64,000 bases of DNA. Origin: Shewanella litoralis. Its GTDB lineage: Bacteria; Pseudomonadota; Gammaproteobacteria; Enterobacterales; Shewanellaceae. The DNA lies in the NCBI RefSeq assembly GCF_009828585.1, contig NZ_WSRZ01000001.1, positions 175,382-239,381 of the forward strand, in the 5' to 3' direction. The notes beneath the pieces were generated by a model. It saw nothing but the letters and a program-made list of their open reading frames with translations. It made no database searches and had not been told where the DNA came from. Of this stretch, positions 45,714-56,384 are shown piece by piece. Made by a program: the position numbers and the translations under genes. Each line of letters begins with the position of its first letter. The stretch's first letter is position 1.

Positions 45714-46118
45714 ATGCGTAAATCTATTCGCCTTTATCTGATTGCTATTTGCACTTTGTTGTCTTTAATTGGACAAGGTGTGTTAGCTAATGGCCATACC
45801 ATGATTATGCCCAGCGATATGAAGATGAACCAACAAATGATCACTAAAGTGATGTCAAACGACATGCAAAACGGCACGGATTGCCACAGCATGATGCAAG
45901 ATCAAACAGACATTACCACTAGCGCAAGCCACTGTTGTGATAATGCAACAGGTTGCACTAATGATTGCAGTCATTGCTTTACTATTACCTTTACTGGCAC
46001 GATTTTCAGTACCAATATCGCAATTAGCCCTATCCCTGAAGATACTGCGGTAACCTTGCCGCTTGCCCAATTATTCTCTATTGATGGTTCCCCTGCGTTT
46101 CGCCCCCCTATTGTTTAA
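45714..46118 (+). CDS. Met/His/Cys-rich exported protein at the head of the Cus operon
   Basis: 134 residues. Signal peptide MRKSIRLYLIAICTLLSLIGQGVLA, then a Met-rich segment (HTMIMPSDMKMNQQM...MSND) and a Cys/His cluster (DCHSMM, SHCCDNATGC, NDCSHC), then a hydrophobic stretch and a short tail. These are soft-metal ligands, so binding of copper or silver is likely, perhaps as a periplasmic sponge or chaperone. AGGAT lies before the ATG. A 130-base gap precedes cusB, without a terminator. Not a recognised CusF: it lacks the OB-fold signature I would expect. Confidence 0.65.
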   Translation: MRKSIRLYLIAICTLLSLIGQGVLANGHTMIMPSDMKMNQQMITKVMSNDMQNGTDCHSMMQDQTDITTSASHCCDNATGCTNDCSHCFTITFTGTIFSTNIAISPIPEDTAVTLPLAQLFSIDGSPAFRPPIV

Positions 46119-46248
46119 CCTCAATCGTATAATGTCGGCTTACAGTCGACTGCGTAAATTCGATTATATTTTTTAATATTATCTATGGTTTTTCAGCGTA
46201 ATGGCGATACTTGTGATACGCCGCGCTCAACCATGATTTGAGGTTGAT

Positions 46249-47727
46249 ATGAAACACTCTTTCTATGTTGCACTATTAGCAACGGCGAGCTTATTAAGCT
46301 ACGCGACGGCCTTCCCTGCCTATGCAGCACCTGAACCGGCAGCGCATGAACAGCATCAACACAATTATTACTGCCCCATGCACCCTGACGTTACGAGTGA
46401 TAAGCCAGGTAGTTGCCCTAAATGTGGTATGTTTTTGGTTGAAAAAGAGCCGGAAACGGCTGATGTTGACGCTAAATCAGCAGCTCACCAAGAAGCACTC
46501 GTAACGCCTGCTGCCCAAAAAGTATTTGAGCAACCTATAGCTTCGCTTCGATCCTCTGCCAAACCAAGCCTTACGGACCAAACACCCACTCAGACAACTA
46601 AATACATTTGCCCAATGCATCCTCATGTGGTGTCTGATGCCCCTGGTAGTTGCCCGATTTGCGGCATGAATCTAGAAAAAGTGGCTGTCGGTGATGCAAG
46701 CCAAGAAATTGTGGTGGGAGTATCTGGCGGCATGCAACAGGCGCTTGGAATGCGTAGTCACGTAGTGGCTAAGAGCCATTTATCACGCCAGGTAAATACC
46801 ATTGGCACTGTGCAATATAACGAAAATACCATAGGCCATGTGCACACTCGCGCCACCGGATGGATTGAAACACTCACCGTGCACAATGTTGGCCAACAGG
46901 TAAAGCAAGGTCAACTCTTGTATGAGTTGTATTCACCAGAGCTCGTTAATGCTCAAGATGATTACTCACAAGCGCTAGATTACCTTAAAAAAGATAAGCA
47001 ACGTGGGAGCATATTATTGAGTAAAGCCCGTAAGCGCCTAGAATTATTAGGCGTCGACAACGCGGTGATCAATCGCCTAGAAAAAACTGGAGAAACCATT
47101 TATCGCGTGCCGTTTTATGCACCGCAAAGTGGCTTTATTAGTGAATTAACCATACGTCATGGTATGTACATTCAACCGGGTGATACTTTATTTGAAATAG
47201 TCAATTTAGACAGCGTATGGGTCATTGCAGACGTATTTGAAAACGAACAAAGCTGGCTAACAGAAGGGCGAAAAGTCAGTGTCAGTGCAGCGGCACAAGG
47301 CCTGTTTGATATCGACTCAAACATTGATTATATCTATCCAGAGCTAGACCCTGTCACCCGCGCTATGCGAGTCAGAATTCAATTAAACAACACGCAAGAA
47401 AAACTGAGGCCCGGCACCTTAGTAGATGTCACCTTGTACGGGCAACCAAAACAGAATGTATTGACAGTACCTACCGAGGCGTTGATTTTAACCGGCAGAG
47501 AAAACCGCGTTGTGGTACAGCGCAGCGACACTAGCTTTGCATCAGTACCTGTAAAAGTGGGCATGATGGCCCAAGGAAAAGCAGAGGTGCTTCAAGGCTT
47601 AAATGAACACGACAAAGTGGTCGTATCTGGACAGTTTTTACTTGATTCAGAAGCCAGTATTCAAGGCAGTTTGCAGCGTTTAAGTGGTGCAGGTACTCAA
47701 GCCCAAACTGACGTTCATCAACACTAA
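46249..47727 (+). CDS. cusB: Heavy-metal RND efflux periplasmic adaptor (CusB-like)
   Basis: Membrane-fusion subunit of a Cu/Ag exporter, 492 residues. Signal peptide, then two heavy-metal-binding modules (HMBD): YYCPMHPDVTSDKPGSCPKC (about 40-64) and YICPMHPHVVSDAPGSCPIC (about 119-143). Then lipoyl/HlyD-type domains (GWIETLTVHNVGQQVKQGQL), a helical hairpin (SPELVNAQDDYSQALDYLKK) and a beta-barrel (VPTEALILTGRENRVVVQ). E. coli CusB has no HMBD. Starts 11 bases before cusA. Confidence 0.92.
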   Translation: MKHSFYVALLATASLLSYATAFPAYAAPEPAAHEQHQHNYYCPMHPDVTSDKPGSCPKCGMFLVEKEPETADVDAKSAAHQEALVTPAAQKVFEQPIASLRSSAKPSLTDQTPTQTTKYICPMHPHVVSDAPGSCPICGMNLEKVAVGDASQEIVVGVSGGMQQALGMRSHVVAKSHLSRQVNTIGTVQYNENTIGHVHTRATGWIETLTVHNVGQQVKQGQLLYELYSPELVNAQDDYSQALDYLKKDKQRGSILLSKARKRLELLGVDNAVINRLEKTGETIYRVPFYAPQSGFISELTIRHGMYIQPGDTLFEIVNLDSVWVIADVFENEQSWLTEGRKVSVSAAAQGLFDIDSNIDYIYPELDPVTRAMRVRIQLNNTQEKLRPGTLVDVTLYGQPKQNVLTVPTEALILTGRENRVVVQRSDTSFASVPVKVGMMAQGKAEVLQGLNEHDKVVVSGQFLLDSEASIQGSLQRLSGAGTQAQTDVHQH

Positions 47728-47738
47728 GGAGCCTTGCT

Positions 47739-50700
47739 ATGCTAGCGCAAATTATCAATGCTTCAATTAAAAACCGTATTATGGTGTTGCTGCTTACCGC
47801 AATCATTGCACTGGTAGGCTATCAAGCCATGCGCACCACGCCATTAGATGCGTTGCCCGATTTATCAGATGTACAAGTGATTGTTAAAACCAGTTATCCA
47901 GGCCAAGCTCCGCAGTTGGTAGAAGACCAAATAACCTACCCATTGTCGTCGGCAATGCTCGCAGTGCCTGGCGCTAAAACCGTGCGCGGCTTCTCCATGT
48001 TTGGCGACTCGTTTGTGTATGTGATTTTTGAAGACGGTACTGATATTTATTGGGCCCGTTCACGCGTGCTTGAATACCTTTCGCAAACCCAAGATCAACT
48101 GCCTGATGGAGTGACGCCAAGCTTAGGCCCTGACGCCTCCGGTGTCGGTTGGATTTTTCAATACGCACTTGTTGACCGCAAAGGTCACTACGATTTAGCG
48201 CAATTGCGCTCTCTGCAAGATTGGTTTTTAAAGCTTGAGCTGCAAAGTGTCGCAGGCGTGTCAGAAGTTGCGACCGTTGGCGGCATGGAACAAACTTATC
48301 AAGTGGTGGTCGATCCGCACAAATTGGCTTTGTATCAAATAGATTTGATGACCATTAAAAATGCCCTCGACAATTCTAATAGCTCAACAGGCGGCTCGGT
48401 GATTGAAATGGCCGAGGCGGAATACATGATCACCTCAAGTGGTTATCGCCAAACTATTGCTGATTTTGCTGAAGTGCCGTTGGGTATATTATCTGAAACC
48501 GGCACACCGATTTTAATGAAAGACGTAGCACAGCTGCGCACCGGCCCTGCGGCAAGACGTGGTATTGCAGAGCTTGATGGTCAAGGTGAAGTCGTCGGCG
48601 GCATTGTGGTGATGCGCTACGGCGAAAACGCCCTTGAAACCATTAATAATATCAAACTCAAACTCGAACAAATCAGCAATGGCCTGCCAAACGGAGTGGA
48701 GTTAGTCACCACTTATGACCGCTCAGAACTGATTGTGCGCTCAGTCGACAACCTCAAACATAAAGTGCTCGAAGAGATGCTGGTTGTTGGGCTAATTTGT
48801 TTACTCTTTTTATTACATGCCCGCTCGACATTAGTGGCCATTATCACTCTACCGATCTCGATTTTGATCAGTTTTATTGCGATGCATTTTATGGGAGTCA
48901 ATGCCAACATTATGAGTCTAGGCGGGATAGCTATCGCCATCGGCGCGGTGGTTGATGCATCAATCGTAATGGTAGAAAATACTCACAAACATTTAGAGCA
49001 TTACCGCCAACAACACGGCAGAGCCCCTGAGGGCGAAGCACACTGGCAGCTAGTAAAAGAAGCCTCTATTGAAGTGGGTCCTGCACTGTTTTTCAGTTTA
49101 TTAATTATTACCTTAAGCTTTACCCCTGTGTTTGCACTAGAAGCACAAGAGGGGCGTTTGTTTCATCCTCTCGCCTTTACCAAAACCTTTGCGATGGCCG
49201 CATCGGCGATTTTAGCCATCACTTTAATTCCGGTATTAATGGGCTATTTTGTTCGTGGAAAAATCCCCGACGAGCGTAAAAACCCACTCAGCCGTATCCT
49301 CATTGCGCTATATCAACCGTTATTAAAATGGGTGTTACGTTTTCCTAAAATCACCATAATGATGGCATTAGTGGCCTTGCTCAGCGCCTATTACCCATTA
49401 ACTAAAATGGGTTCTGAATTTATGCCCACATTAGAAGAAGGTGACTTGCTGTATATGCCAACCACATTGCCCGGCGTTAGTGCTGGCAAGGCGGCGGAGA
49501 TCTTACAGCAAACAGATAGGCTGATTAAAACCGTACCTGAAGTTAAACGGGTATTTGGTAAAGTCGGCCGTGCCCAAACCGCCACTGACCCTGCGCCGTT
49601 AACCATGCTCGAAACCACCATTATGCTTAAACCCACAAGCGAATGGCGTGCAGGTGTGACATTAGAAAGTATCATTACCGAGCTGCAAAAAACGGTGCGT
49701 ATTCCTGGCATGACAAACGCCTGGGTGCAACCGATTAAAACCCGTATTGATATGTTATCCACTGGGGTTAGAACCCCGGTCGGCATCAAAATATCAGGCT
49801 CAAATGTTGAGGAATTGCAACGAATAGGCAGTGAAATAGAAGCTGTGGTAAGCCAATTACCGGGCACTTTATCGGCGTTTGCACAACGCAGCAGTGGTGG
49901 ACGTTATATTGATATTACCCCTAACTTGAAAAATGCCGCCCGCTACGGCATGACACTAAAAGACATTCAAGATGTGGTGCAAATTGCCATTGGCGGCATG
50001 ACGGTGGGCGAGTCGATTCAAGGTCAGGAACGCTACCCAATTAATATTCGTTACCCAAGGGAGTTACGCGACAACATTGAAAAGCTAGAAGACTTACCCG
50101 TGCTCACTAAAACCGGTAAATACCTACCCTTAAGTTACCTCGCTGAACTGACCATTAGCGACGGCGCGCCGATGCTTGCCAGTGAGAATGGCCGCCTTAT
50201 TTCATGGGTGTTTGTCGACTTAAAAGATATCTCCATTGGTGAGTATATTGCCCAGGCACAAACCGCACTTGATGAGCACATTAGCTTACCTGCACGTTAC
50301 AGCTACAGCTTTGCCGGCCAATATGAATACATGCAGCGGGTTGAAGCTAAAATGACACTGGTGATCCCGCTTATGATTGCGGTGATTTTTATCTTGTTGA
50401 TGATGACCTTTAACTCAACAATTCAAGCTCTGGTGATTATGCTCAGTTTGCCGTTTTCACTGGTTGGCAGCGCATGGTTACTTTACTCGCTCGAATTTAA
50501 TTTTTCGGTGGCGGTATCGGTTGGCATGATAGCCCTGGCTGGTGTGGCCGCTGAGTTTGGAGTAGTGATGCAGGTGTACCTCAACAACAGTATTGCCGCT
50601 TACAAACGAGAAGACCGTTATCAAACTAAAGCCGACTTAACGGCTGCGCTTATCGAAGGTGCGGTAATGCGTATACGCCCTAAAGCCATGACCGTCGCCA

Positions 50701-50870
50701 CCATCTTTTTTGGCTTATTACCCATCATGTGGGGCAGCGGTACAGGCAATGAAGTAATGCAAAAAATTGCCGCGCCAATGGTCGGCGGTATGGTCACCGC
50801 GCCGCTATTATCGCTATTTGTGATACCGGCGATTTACTTACTCATTTACGGTCGACGGCTGCCCGCATAA
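47739..50870 (+). CDS. cusA: Cu(I)/Ag(I) RND efflux pump CusA
   Basis: Proton-driven inner-membrane transporter, 1043 residues with 12 helices. Proton relay Asp406 lies in AIGAVVDASIVMVENTHKHL. Methionines at 573 (LYMPTT), 623 (LTMLETT) and 672 (IDMLSTG) fall at the same residue numbers as the Cu/Ag-binding triad of E. coli CusA, strong support for monovalent metal rather than Zn/Co. Starts 11 bases after cusB with AAGGAGC. No outer-membrane partner (CusC) is in the window. A terminator follows. Confidence 0.95.
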   Translation: MLAQIINASIKNRIMVLLLTAIIALVGYQAMRTTPLDALPDLSDVQVIVKTSYPGQAPQLVEDQITYPLSSAMLAVPGAKTVRGFSMFGDSFVYVIFEDGTDIYWARSRVLEYLSQTQDQLPDGVTPSLGPDASGVGWIFQYALVDRKGHYDLAQLRSLQDWFLKLELQSVAGVSEVATVGGMEQTYQVVVDPHKLALYQIDLMTIKNALDNSNSSTGGSVIEMAEAEYMITSSGYRQTIADFAEVPLGILSETGTPILMKDVAQLRTGPAARRGIAELDGQGEVVGGIVVMRYGENALETINNIKLKLEQISNGLPNGVELVTTYDRSELIVRSVDNLKHKVLEEMLVVGLICLLFLLHARSTLVAIITLPISILISFIAMHFMGVNANIMSLGGIAIAIGAVVDASIVMVENTHKHLEHYRQQHGRAPEGEAHWQLVKEASIEVGPALFFSLLIITLSFTPVFALEAQEGRLFHPLAFTKTFAMAASAILAITLIPVLMGYFVRGKIPDERKNPLSRILIALYQPLLKWVLRFPKITIMMALVALLSAYYPLTKMGSEFMPTLEEGDLLYMPTTLPGVSAGKAAEILQQTDRLIKTVPEVKRVFGKVGRAQTATDPAPLTMLETTIMLKPTSEWRAGVTLESIITELQKTVRIPGMTNAWVQPIKTRIDMLSTGVRTPVGIKISGSNVEELQRIGSEIEAVVSQLPGTLSAFAQRSSGGRYIDITPNLKNAARYGMTLKDIQDVVQIAIGGMTVGESIQGQERYPINIRYPRELRDNIEKLEDLPVLTKTGKYLPLSYLAELTISDGAPMLASENGRLISWVFVDLKDISIGEYIAQAQTALDEHISLPARYSYSFAGQYEYMQRVEAKMTLVIPLMIAVIFILLMMTFNSTIQALVIMLSLPFSLVGSAWLLYSLEFNFSVAVSVGMIALAGVAAEFGVVMQVYLNNSIAAYKREDRYQTKADLTAALIEGAVMRIRPKAMTVATIFFGLLPIMWGSGTGNEVMQKIAAPMVGGMVTAPLLSLFVIPAIYLLIYGRRLPA

Positions 50871-50892
50871 TCATTGGCAGACGCTATAAAGC

Positions 50893-50925
50893 AAAATCCC
50901 AAACAATGTATTGTTTGGGATTTTT
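50893..50925 (+). terminator. Rho-independent terminator after cusA
   Basis: Fourteen-base stem AAAATCCCAAACAA/TTGTTTGGGATTTT with a TGTA loop and a T tract. Confidence 0.92.
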
Positions 50926-50963
50926 GTTATCACATCAACAACCTAAATTAAGCTGGGGTTAGG

Positions 50964-51242
50964 TTAATTCCGCTTAAGTGACTCACTCAGTTGATCCGCT
51001 TCATCTTGTTTCTTCTTCTTACATGCAGCGATGTCATCAGGATGACCGTGTTTGCATGGATCGCTGGCTAAAATCGCCATAGGCAGATTGAGTATCAAGT
51101 AATCTGTATCATTTTTATTATCGTCGGCATTACCAGCGTTACCCAAACGGTTTGGCGACGTGCCGCTACAGGCCGTTAAGACAAGTAAACTAGACAATAT
51201 CAGGCTCGATAAGAGGGTTGATTGAACAAGCGGTATTTTCAT
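50964..51242 (-). CDS. Small lipoprotein of unknown function
   Basis: 92 residues. Lipobox LLVLTAC near residue 25; the mature part is Asn/Asp-rich (NAGNADDNKNDTDYL), then DPCKHGHPDDIAACKKKKQD with two cysteines that could pair. One-base overlap with the upstream gene (TAATG) indicates co-translation. Confidence 0.7.
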   Translation of the reverse strand: MKIPLVQSTLLSSLILSSLLVLTACSGTSPNRLGNAGNADDNKNDTDYLILNLPMAILASDPCKHGHPDDIAACKKKKQDEADQLSESLKRN

Positions 51243-51502
51243 TATTGACTGATCCTTTGTTTTTCACGCGCCAAACTCATCATCTTAAACATTCCCCACG
51301 CCATAATCGCGCCGCCAATCACCAACATTGCATTAATGATCATTGGGTGAGCCAACATAGGTAAAAAGCCTTCATCAAAGCCGGCAAAAATACCGTAAAG
51401 CCCCAAACCAAACAATAACGTGCCGGGAAAATCGATAATGGCCACCATCAGCATACTGCGGTTAATTCGTGCTAATGCTGCTTGTGTCGTTTCTTGAGTC
51501 AT
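51242..51502 (-). CDS. Small membrane protein of unknown function
   Basis: 86 residues with two hydrophobic helices (MLMVAIIDFPGTLLFGLGLY, IINAMLVIGGAIMAWGMFKM). Coupled to the lipoprotein gene by TAATG. GGATG lies before its ATG. Family not recognised. Confidence 0.68.
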   Translation of the reverse strand: MTQETTQAALARINRSMLMVAIIDFPGTLLFGLGLYGIFAGFDEGFLPMLAHPMIINAMLVIGGAIMAWGMFKMMSLAREKQRISQ

Positions 51503-51601
51503 AAATTCATCCTTGGGTGTACTCCTTGTGTAACGCTAATTATTCAGACATCGATTGTTAATTTGAGTTCAATAATGACCTAAATACAAGATGCTAAATG
51601 T

Positions 51602-52381
51602 TTATGCTGCTGGGTCCAATAGCGAAATAATCGAGAAAAACCCGCCTTGCGGATCATTAAGTACCGAAAAACGCCCCACATTAGGGATGTCGGTAGCGGG
51701 TACGCACACGGTCGCGCCCAAACTTTTTGCTTTAGCGAGCGCGGCATCACAATCATCAACAGCAAAATAGTTCATCCAATGCGCTGGCGCATCGCCCCAT
51801 TCTGCCGTCATTTCCATCATGCCGCCAACAGCTTGCTCACCCACATACCATTCGGTGTATTCAAAATCGGCCATATCTGCAAGTTTGGTTTGATAGCCTA
51901 GCACCTTACTATAAAATGTTTTAGCGGCTGCGGTGTCACGACAGGCTAACTCAACCCAGCACAGAGTATTCGCTTCTTGCGCACGTTTAATACCAATATG
52001 ATCTTGCCCTTGCCATAACGCAAAACGGCTACCCTCAGGGTCGGTGCATAATGCCATGCTGCCAGCATCACCAACAGAATGCGGTCCAGCTATCACCTGG
52101 CCACCGGCCTGTTTAACGAGTTCTGCGCTAACATTAACATCATCAACGGCAAAGTAGACCGTCCAGTGTGTGGGCAACGCCAACATATCTTCTGGCATTT
52201 GGTACATTGCGCCAATATCGTCACCCTCAATTTGCAACATAGTGTAATGCCCTTCAGGCATTGGCATATCGTCGGCTTCCCAACCAAATAACGCTTGATA
52301 AAACGCTTTACCCGCATCCCAATCGTGCGTAGCCAACTCAATCCAGCATGGCTGTCCTTGTTGATATTGTTGTACTTTCAT
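51602..52381 (-). CDS. VOC-superfamily protein with two glyoxalase-like domains
   Basis: 259 residues, two similar domains (about 9-120 and 136-255), each with the paired-beta VOC pattern: IELATHDWDAGKAFYQALFGW and VELACRDTAAAKTFYSKVLGY. Ends of the halves share SRFALWQ and GFFSII positions. Family includes dioxygenases and antibiotic-resistance proteins, so substrate is open. Stands alone. Confidence 0.85.
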   Translation of the reverse strand: MKVQQYQQGQPCWIELATHDWDAGKAFYQALFGWEADDMPMPEGHYTMLQIEGDDIGAMYQMPEDMLALPTHWTVYFAVDDVNVSAELVKQAGGQVIAGPHSVGDAGSMALCTDPEGSRFALWQGQDHIGIKRAQEANTLCWVELACRDTAAAKTFYSKVLGYQTKLADMADFEYTEWYVGEQAVGGMMEMTAEWGDAPAHWMNYFAVDDCDAALAKAKSLGATVCVPATDIPNVGRFSVLNDPQGGFFSIISLLDPAA

Positions 52382-52451
52382 TATTGTTGTCCTGTAGTCG
52401 CAATTACTGATAGGTAATAGTTATAAGTTAAGTTGATATCACCCAAAAAGC

Positions 52452-52478
52452 AAAAAGCCTTCAAACGAAGGCTTTTTT
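52452..52478 (-). terminator. Rho-independent terminator after mtr
   Basis: Perfect stem AAAAAGCCTTC/GAAGGCTTTTT with an AAAC loop; works on either strand but is placed to end the mtr transcript. Confidence 0.88.
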
Positions 52479-52500
52479 AAAAATGCGCTGTGCAAATCAG

Positions 52501-53757
52501 TTATTTAAATACCGGCAGAATATCGGCCATGGCCAATAAATGGCAGGTTGCAGTAATCATACCAAACAGCACAACGACAACAATCAGCGGTGTACCACCA
52601 GGGACTTTAAAGCCAGTGGCGTTTGGATACAATTGACGCACTTTATACGCTAACAGGGCTGGCACTATCACCGCCCACACGGTTGCGGCTAATGCGGCAA
52701 AACCAATAGCAATAATAAAACCATTAGGAAACAATAAGCCCAAAATCGTTGGCGGAATAAACGTTATCGCAGCAGTTTTCATTCGGCCAGCACGTGAATC
52801 ATCAAAACCAAATAAATCAGCTAAATAATCAAATAGCCCTAGGGTCACCCCTAAAAATGATGACGCTACCGCTAAATTAGCAAACAAGGTCAACATATTA
52901 TTAAGCCACTGACTGGCCATTGCACCAGACAATGCCTCAACGAGCACACCTATATTTCCGCCTTTGGCAATCACATCGGCAAATTGGCTACGTGGAATAT
53001 TACCCATGGTCGCGATAAGCCAACACACATAAATAATCAGCGCGATGCTGGTACCCACCACAATGGCCTTAACAATGGTATTGGCATCTTTACCATAATA
53101 TTTAACTAGGCTTGGCACATTACCATGGTAGCCAAAACTGGCTAGACCAAAGGGAATAGCAGCAAGTAAATACGGCAAATAGCGGCTTTCACCGTCTGGC
53201 GACACTAATTTAGTGGTATCGATTTCAATTAATAGATTACCGATAGCTAAAAAGAAGGTAATCACCATGCCACCGAGCATGATGGTAGTAATACGGTCAA
53301 CCGCTTTAGTGCTAATTAATACAATAAACGCCAACACAGCAGCAAACACTAAACCAGCAACGCTTTGAGGTAAGGTAACGCCAAGCGCCGACAGGCTATG
53401 ATTGACAATTGAACCACCACCACTGATATAGGCGTAGGTCAAAATATACAATACAAACGCAATTGATACGCCGTTAATCACTCGCCAAAATTGGCCTAAG
53501 GTTTCACGGGTTAACGTATCAAAACTGGCACCTGGTTCAAAATGCAAGTTAGCTTCTAACAGCAATAAACCCGACATTAACATGCAAAACCAGACACCCA
53601 ATAGCATGGCTATCGAATAGCCAAACCACATACCCGCGCCCACTACCGGCAATGAAAACATGCCGGCACCTACAGTTGTACCGGCAATAATCATCGCGCC
53701 GCCCAATAACGACTTACCTTGTGGACGGTGCTTTGCCCCATTCATATGGTTAGCCAT
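52501..53757 (-). CDS. mtr: Tryptophan/aromatic amino-acid permease, Mtr type
   Basis: Proton-coupled uptake, HAAAP family, 418 residues with 11 helices. Close to E. coli Mtr throughout: GTTVGAGMFSLPVV, SFDTLTRETLG, GISIAFVLYILTYAYIS-like segment (here GVSIAFVLYILTYAYIS), PFGLASFGYHGNVPSLVKYY and ASSFLGVTLGLFDYLADLFG. The ATG overlaps the plsB stop (TAATG), so it is coupled to plsB, an unusual partner. Confidence 0.9.
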   Translation of the reverse strand: MANHMNGAKHRPQGKSLLGGAMIIAGTTVGAGMFSLPVVGAGMWFGYSIAMLLGVWFCMLMSGLLLLEANLHFEPGASFDTLTRETLGQFWRVINGVSIAFVLYILTYAYISGGGSIVNHSLSALGVTLPQSVAGLVFAAVLAFIVLISTKAVDRITTIMLGGMVITFFLAIGNLLIEIDTTKLVSPDGESRYLPYLLAAIPFGLASFGYHGNVPSLVKYYGKDANTIVKAIVVGTSIALIIYVCWLIATMGNIPRSQFADVIAKGGNIGVLVEALSGAMASQWLNNMLTLFANLAVASSFLGVTLGLFDYLADLFGFDDSRAGRMKTAAITFIPPTILGLLFPNGFIIAIGFAALAATVWAVIVPALLAYKVRQLYPNATGFKVPGGTPLIVVVVLFGMITATCHLLAMADILPVFK

Positions 53758-56180
53758 TAGTGTCCATGCTCCGCGTGTACACTATCTACAATGGTTTGTT
53801 TTACTGATGAGCTCAATAACTGATTCGCATGGTCGCGAATTCGAATCACTTCAGAACGATGCTCAACACTGCATAAATAGCCTAACTCTTTAAGCTTAAC
53901 ACTGAGGGTGTTGTAGAGTTTTTTATCGTAAAACTCGGGGGCAGTAATACCATGCAATGCACCTAAACGCTGGGCTAATAAATGGCTGTCTGTTTCGAGC
54001 TCCGAGCGCTCTAGATCAGGTTTTATCGCCAACAAGTTAAAGATGATGGCATAACGCTGTAGGGTTTCACTGATGGTTTCAGCCAGTAACAATAACTGAG
54101 CGGTATAACGAGGTGACACCTCAAATTGCGCTTCGCCACTGAGTAAGCCTTGCTCAACCATAAAGTCTAAAATACTGTCGACATGCTGCGGCACATCGTC
54201 AATGCCCATAAATAATTCAGCTTTCAGCAATGGGTAAAAGTCCATCACAACGGCATGAATTTTTTCACGGTCGCAAATATCATATTGCACTAAACAACTG
54301 GCGATTAACGACGGAACTGCCATTAAGTGAATGATGTTATTACGATAATAGCTCATAGTGATGGCAATTTTTTCATCAACCGAAATAATCTCGCCAATAG
54401 CATCTTTGGTACTGACAAACTTATTCAGCGATAAACAATGGTCAATAATCGATTTACCATTGCCTTCTGCCACAGAGGTGTAGCTGGTATAGGGCACACT
54501 TTTTAGCATCGCCAGGTACAAATCTAATTGACGCTCTAACAAGCTGCGCTCTAATGCATTACGCTCCGAAGCAAGCAAGACTAAACTGGTTAATGTGACA
54601 GAACTTGCGGCAGCTGCACCGTTAATATTAGTCATCACACGGTTAGCCAATAAATTCACTGACGGCGTAAACCATGTCGGTTTTTGCTCAGGGTCTTTAG
54701 CAACTTCTTCTCGCCAATCAGGAGCTTGTTGGTTTAAAAAGTTTTGCAGATTAATCGGTTCGCCAAAGTTGACATAACCCCGACCAAAGTTACCTAACTT
54801 ACGAATAGCACCAAATACTTGCCACACTGATTCTTTTTGCTTTTTCTTACCGCTTAATTCTTTATGGTAAGTAGCCACTTCCATTACATGGTCATAACCT
54901 AAATACACTGGCACTAACGTTACTGGGCGCTCAATCCCGCGCAGTACGCTATTAATTGTCATAGCCAACATGCCCGTTTTTGGCGCAAGCAAACGACCAG
55001 TGCGCGAACGCCCACCTTCGGTGAAGTATTCAACCGAATAACCTTTAGCAAACAGTTGATCCAAATATTCGCGAAACACTGCAGTGTAAAGCTTGTTACC
55101 GTTAAAACTACGGCGAATAAAGAACGCACCGCCACGGCGGAACATAGGACCCGCAGGCCAAAAGTTAAGGTTAATACCTGCAGCAATATGCGGTGGCACC
55201 ATACCTTGATAATACAAAATATATGACAATAACAAGTAATCCATGTGGCTGCGGTGACACGGCACATACACAATTTCATGGCCATCATGATGGAGCTGAC
55301 GAATTTGTTCAGCACCTTTAATATTGATACCACTGTAAAGCTTATTCCAAAGCCAGGTTAAAAAGCGCTCGGCAATACGCACTAAACTATCTGAATAATC
55401 TGCAGCAATTTCGTCTAAATACTCAATCGCTGTTTCACGAGCTTTTTCGGGGGAGACTTTCTTATTAATGGCCTCTTCTTCAATCGCTTTCTTGATTGAG
55501 TCAGACTTAAGCAACGAAGCAAAAAACATTTGTCTGTTGGGTAATTGTGGGCCAGTCATTACTTTACGTTGACGACTGAAATGCACTCGAGCAACGCGGG
55601 TTAACTTATGAGCAATACTTTTATCAAATCCATGCTCATCGGCCATGTAGCGTAACGATAAAGCGTTAGAAAACTGAACAAAGTTATGACGACCAAGAAA
55701 CAAAATCATTAACCATTTACGTAGCCAAGTTGGGCTTTCACGCTCAAGCACTGCGGCTTTCATGCTGTCGTCTTCTTTGCCTGGAGTACGGCCCCAATAC
55801 AAACTCACGGGTACTAATTGAATATCCAAATCCGGACGTTGACGATGAAGCGCCAATAAACTGGTAAAACAATTAATAAATTTTTCACCACTTTCGCGTT
55901 TACCAAAGAGTGGCTTGCGCCCCTCCAAACACACAATGCGGGGCACTTTTAAACCATCAATAATGAGAGGGTCATATGGACTTGGCATCCCAAAGCCCTC
56001 AGTGATTTCGCTTAGCGCAGCGGCATCACTGATTGACTCTGTTTTCATGACATAAACCAGTGGCTTAGTCGGATCTAAATTAAGATCATCAAATGGATCA
56101 TGCGGCACAACAATGGTTTGAACCATCCATTTTTGTACCCATTTTAATGCACGTAAAAATATAGAATTTGGTTTTGACAT
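53757..56180 (-). CDS. plsB: Glycerol-3-phosphate acyltransferase PlsB
   Basis: Acylates sn-glycerol-3-phosphate at position 1, first step of phospholipid synthesis; inner-membrane bound. 807 residues, the usual length. Acyltransferase block [18 protein letters not shown] (His and Asp of HX4D), block [14 protein letters not shown], block [23 protein letters not shown], and block [14 protein letters not shown]. The start at 56180 ([14 protein letters not shown]) matches homologs. The frame stays open 222 bases further upstream, reaching the lexA promoter, but that extension is hydrophobic and not like PlsB. Confidence 0.95.
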   Translation of the reverse strand: MSKPNSIFLRALKWVQKWMVQTIVVPHDPFDDLNLDPTKPLVYVMKTESISDAAALSEITEGFGMPSPYDPLIIDGLKVPRIVCLEGRKPLFGKRESGEKFINCFTSLLALHRQRPDLDIQLVPVSLYWGRTPGKEDDSMKAAVLERESPTWLRKWLMILFLGRHNFVQFSNALSLRYMADEHGFDKSIAHKLTRVARVHFSRQRKVMTGPQLPNRQMFFASLLKSDSIKKAIEEEAINKKVSPEKARETAIEYLDEIAADYSDSLVRIAERFLTWLWNKLYSGINIKGAEQIRQLHHDGHEIVYVPCHRSHMDYLLLSYILYYQGMVPPHIAAGINLNFWPAGPMFRRGGAFFIRRSFNGNKLYTAVFREYLDQLFAKGYSVEYFTEGGRSRTGRLLAPKTGMLAMTINSVLRGIERPVTLVPVYLGYDHVMEVATYHKELSGKKKQKESVWQVFGAIRKLGNFGRGYVNFGEPINLQNFLNQQAPDWREEVAKDPEQKPTWFTPSVNLLANRVMTNINGAAAASSVTLTSLVLLASERNALERSLLERQLDLYLAMLKSVPYTSYTSVAEGNGKSIIDHCLSLNKFVSTKDAIGEIISVDEKIAITMSYYRNNIIHLMAVPSLIASCLVQYDICDREKIHAVVMDFYPLLKAELFMGIDDVPQHVDSILDFMVEQGLLSGEAQFEVSPRYTAQLLLLAETISETLQRYAIIFNLLAIKPDLERSELETDSHLLAQRLGALHGITAPEFYDKKLYNTLSVKLKELGYLCSVEHRSEVIRIRDHANQLLSSSVKQTIVDSVHAEHGH

Positions 56181-56384
56181 GGTTACTTTCGCAATATAAG
56201 CCACTGTAATATTGCTGCATAGGATACCAGAAACCACCCTTGATACACTATCTGGCTGTTTTATCTTTACTTTGTGAACAATCTCAAGTGAAACAACACA
56301 ACATAAAATCAAGATAAAAACGATATAAAACAGAATGATGACTAACACTGGTGTAACAAATATCAAAAAACAGTTGGTTAATAC

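Noticed and set aside
45553-45741. 62-codon frame between cymA and the metal-rich gene
   Set aside because: No ribosome site, overlaps the start of a better gene, odd composition and no family resemblance.
46145-46154. CAGTCGACTG palindrome before cusB
   Set aside because: A 10-base palindrome is common by chance and does not match known Cus or Cue operators.
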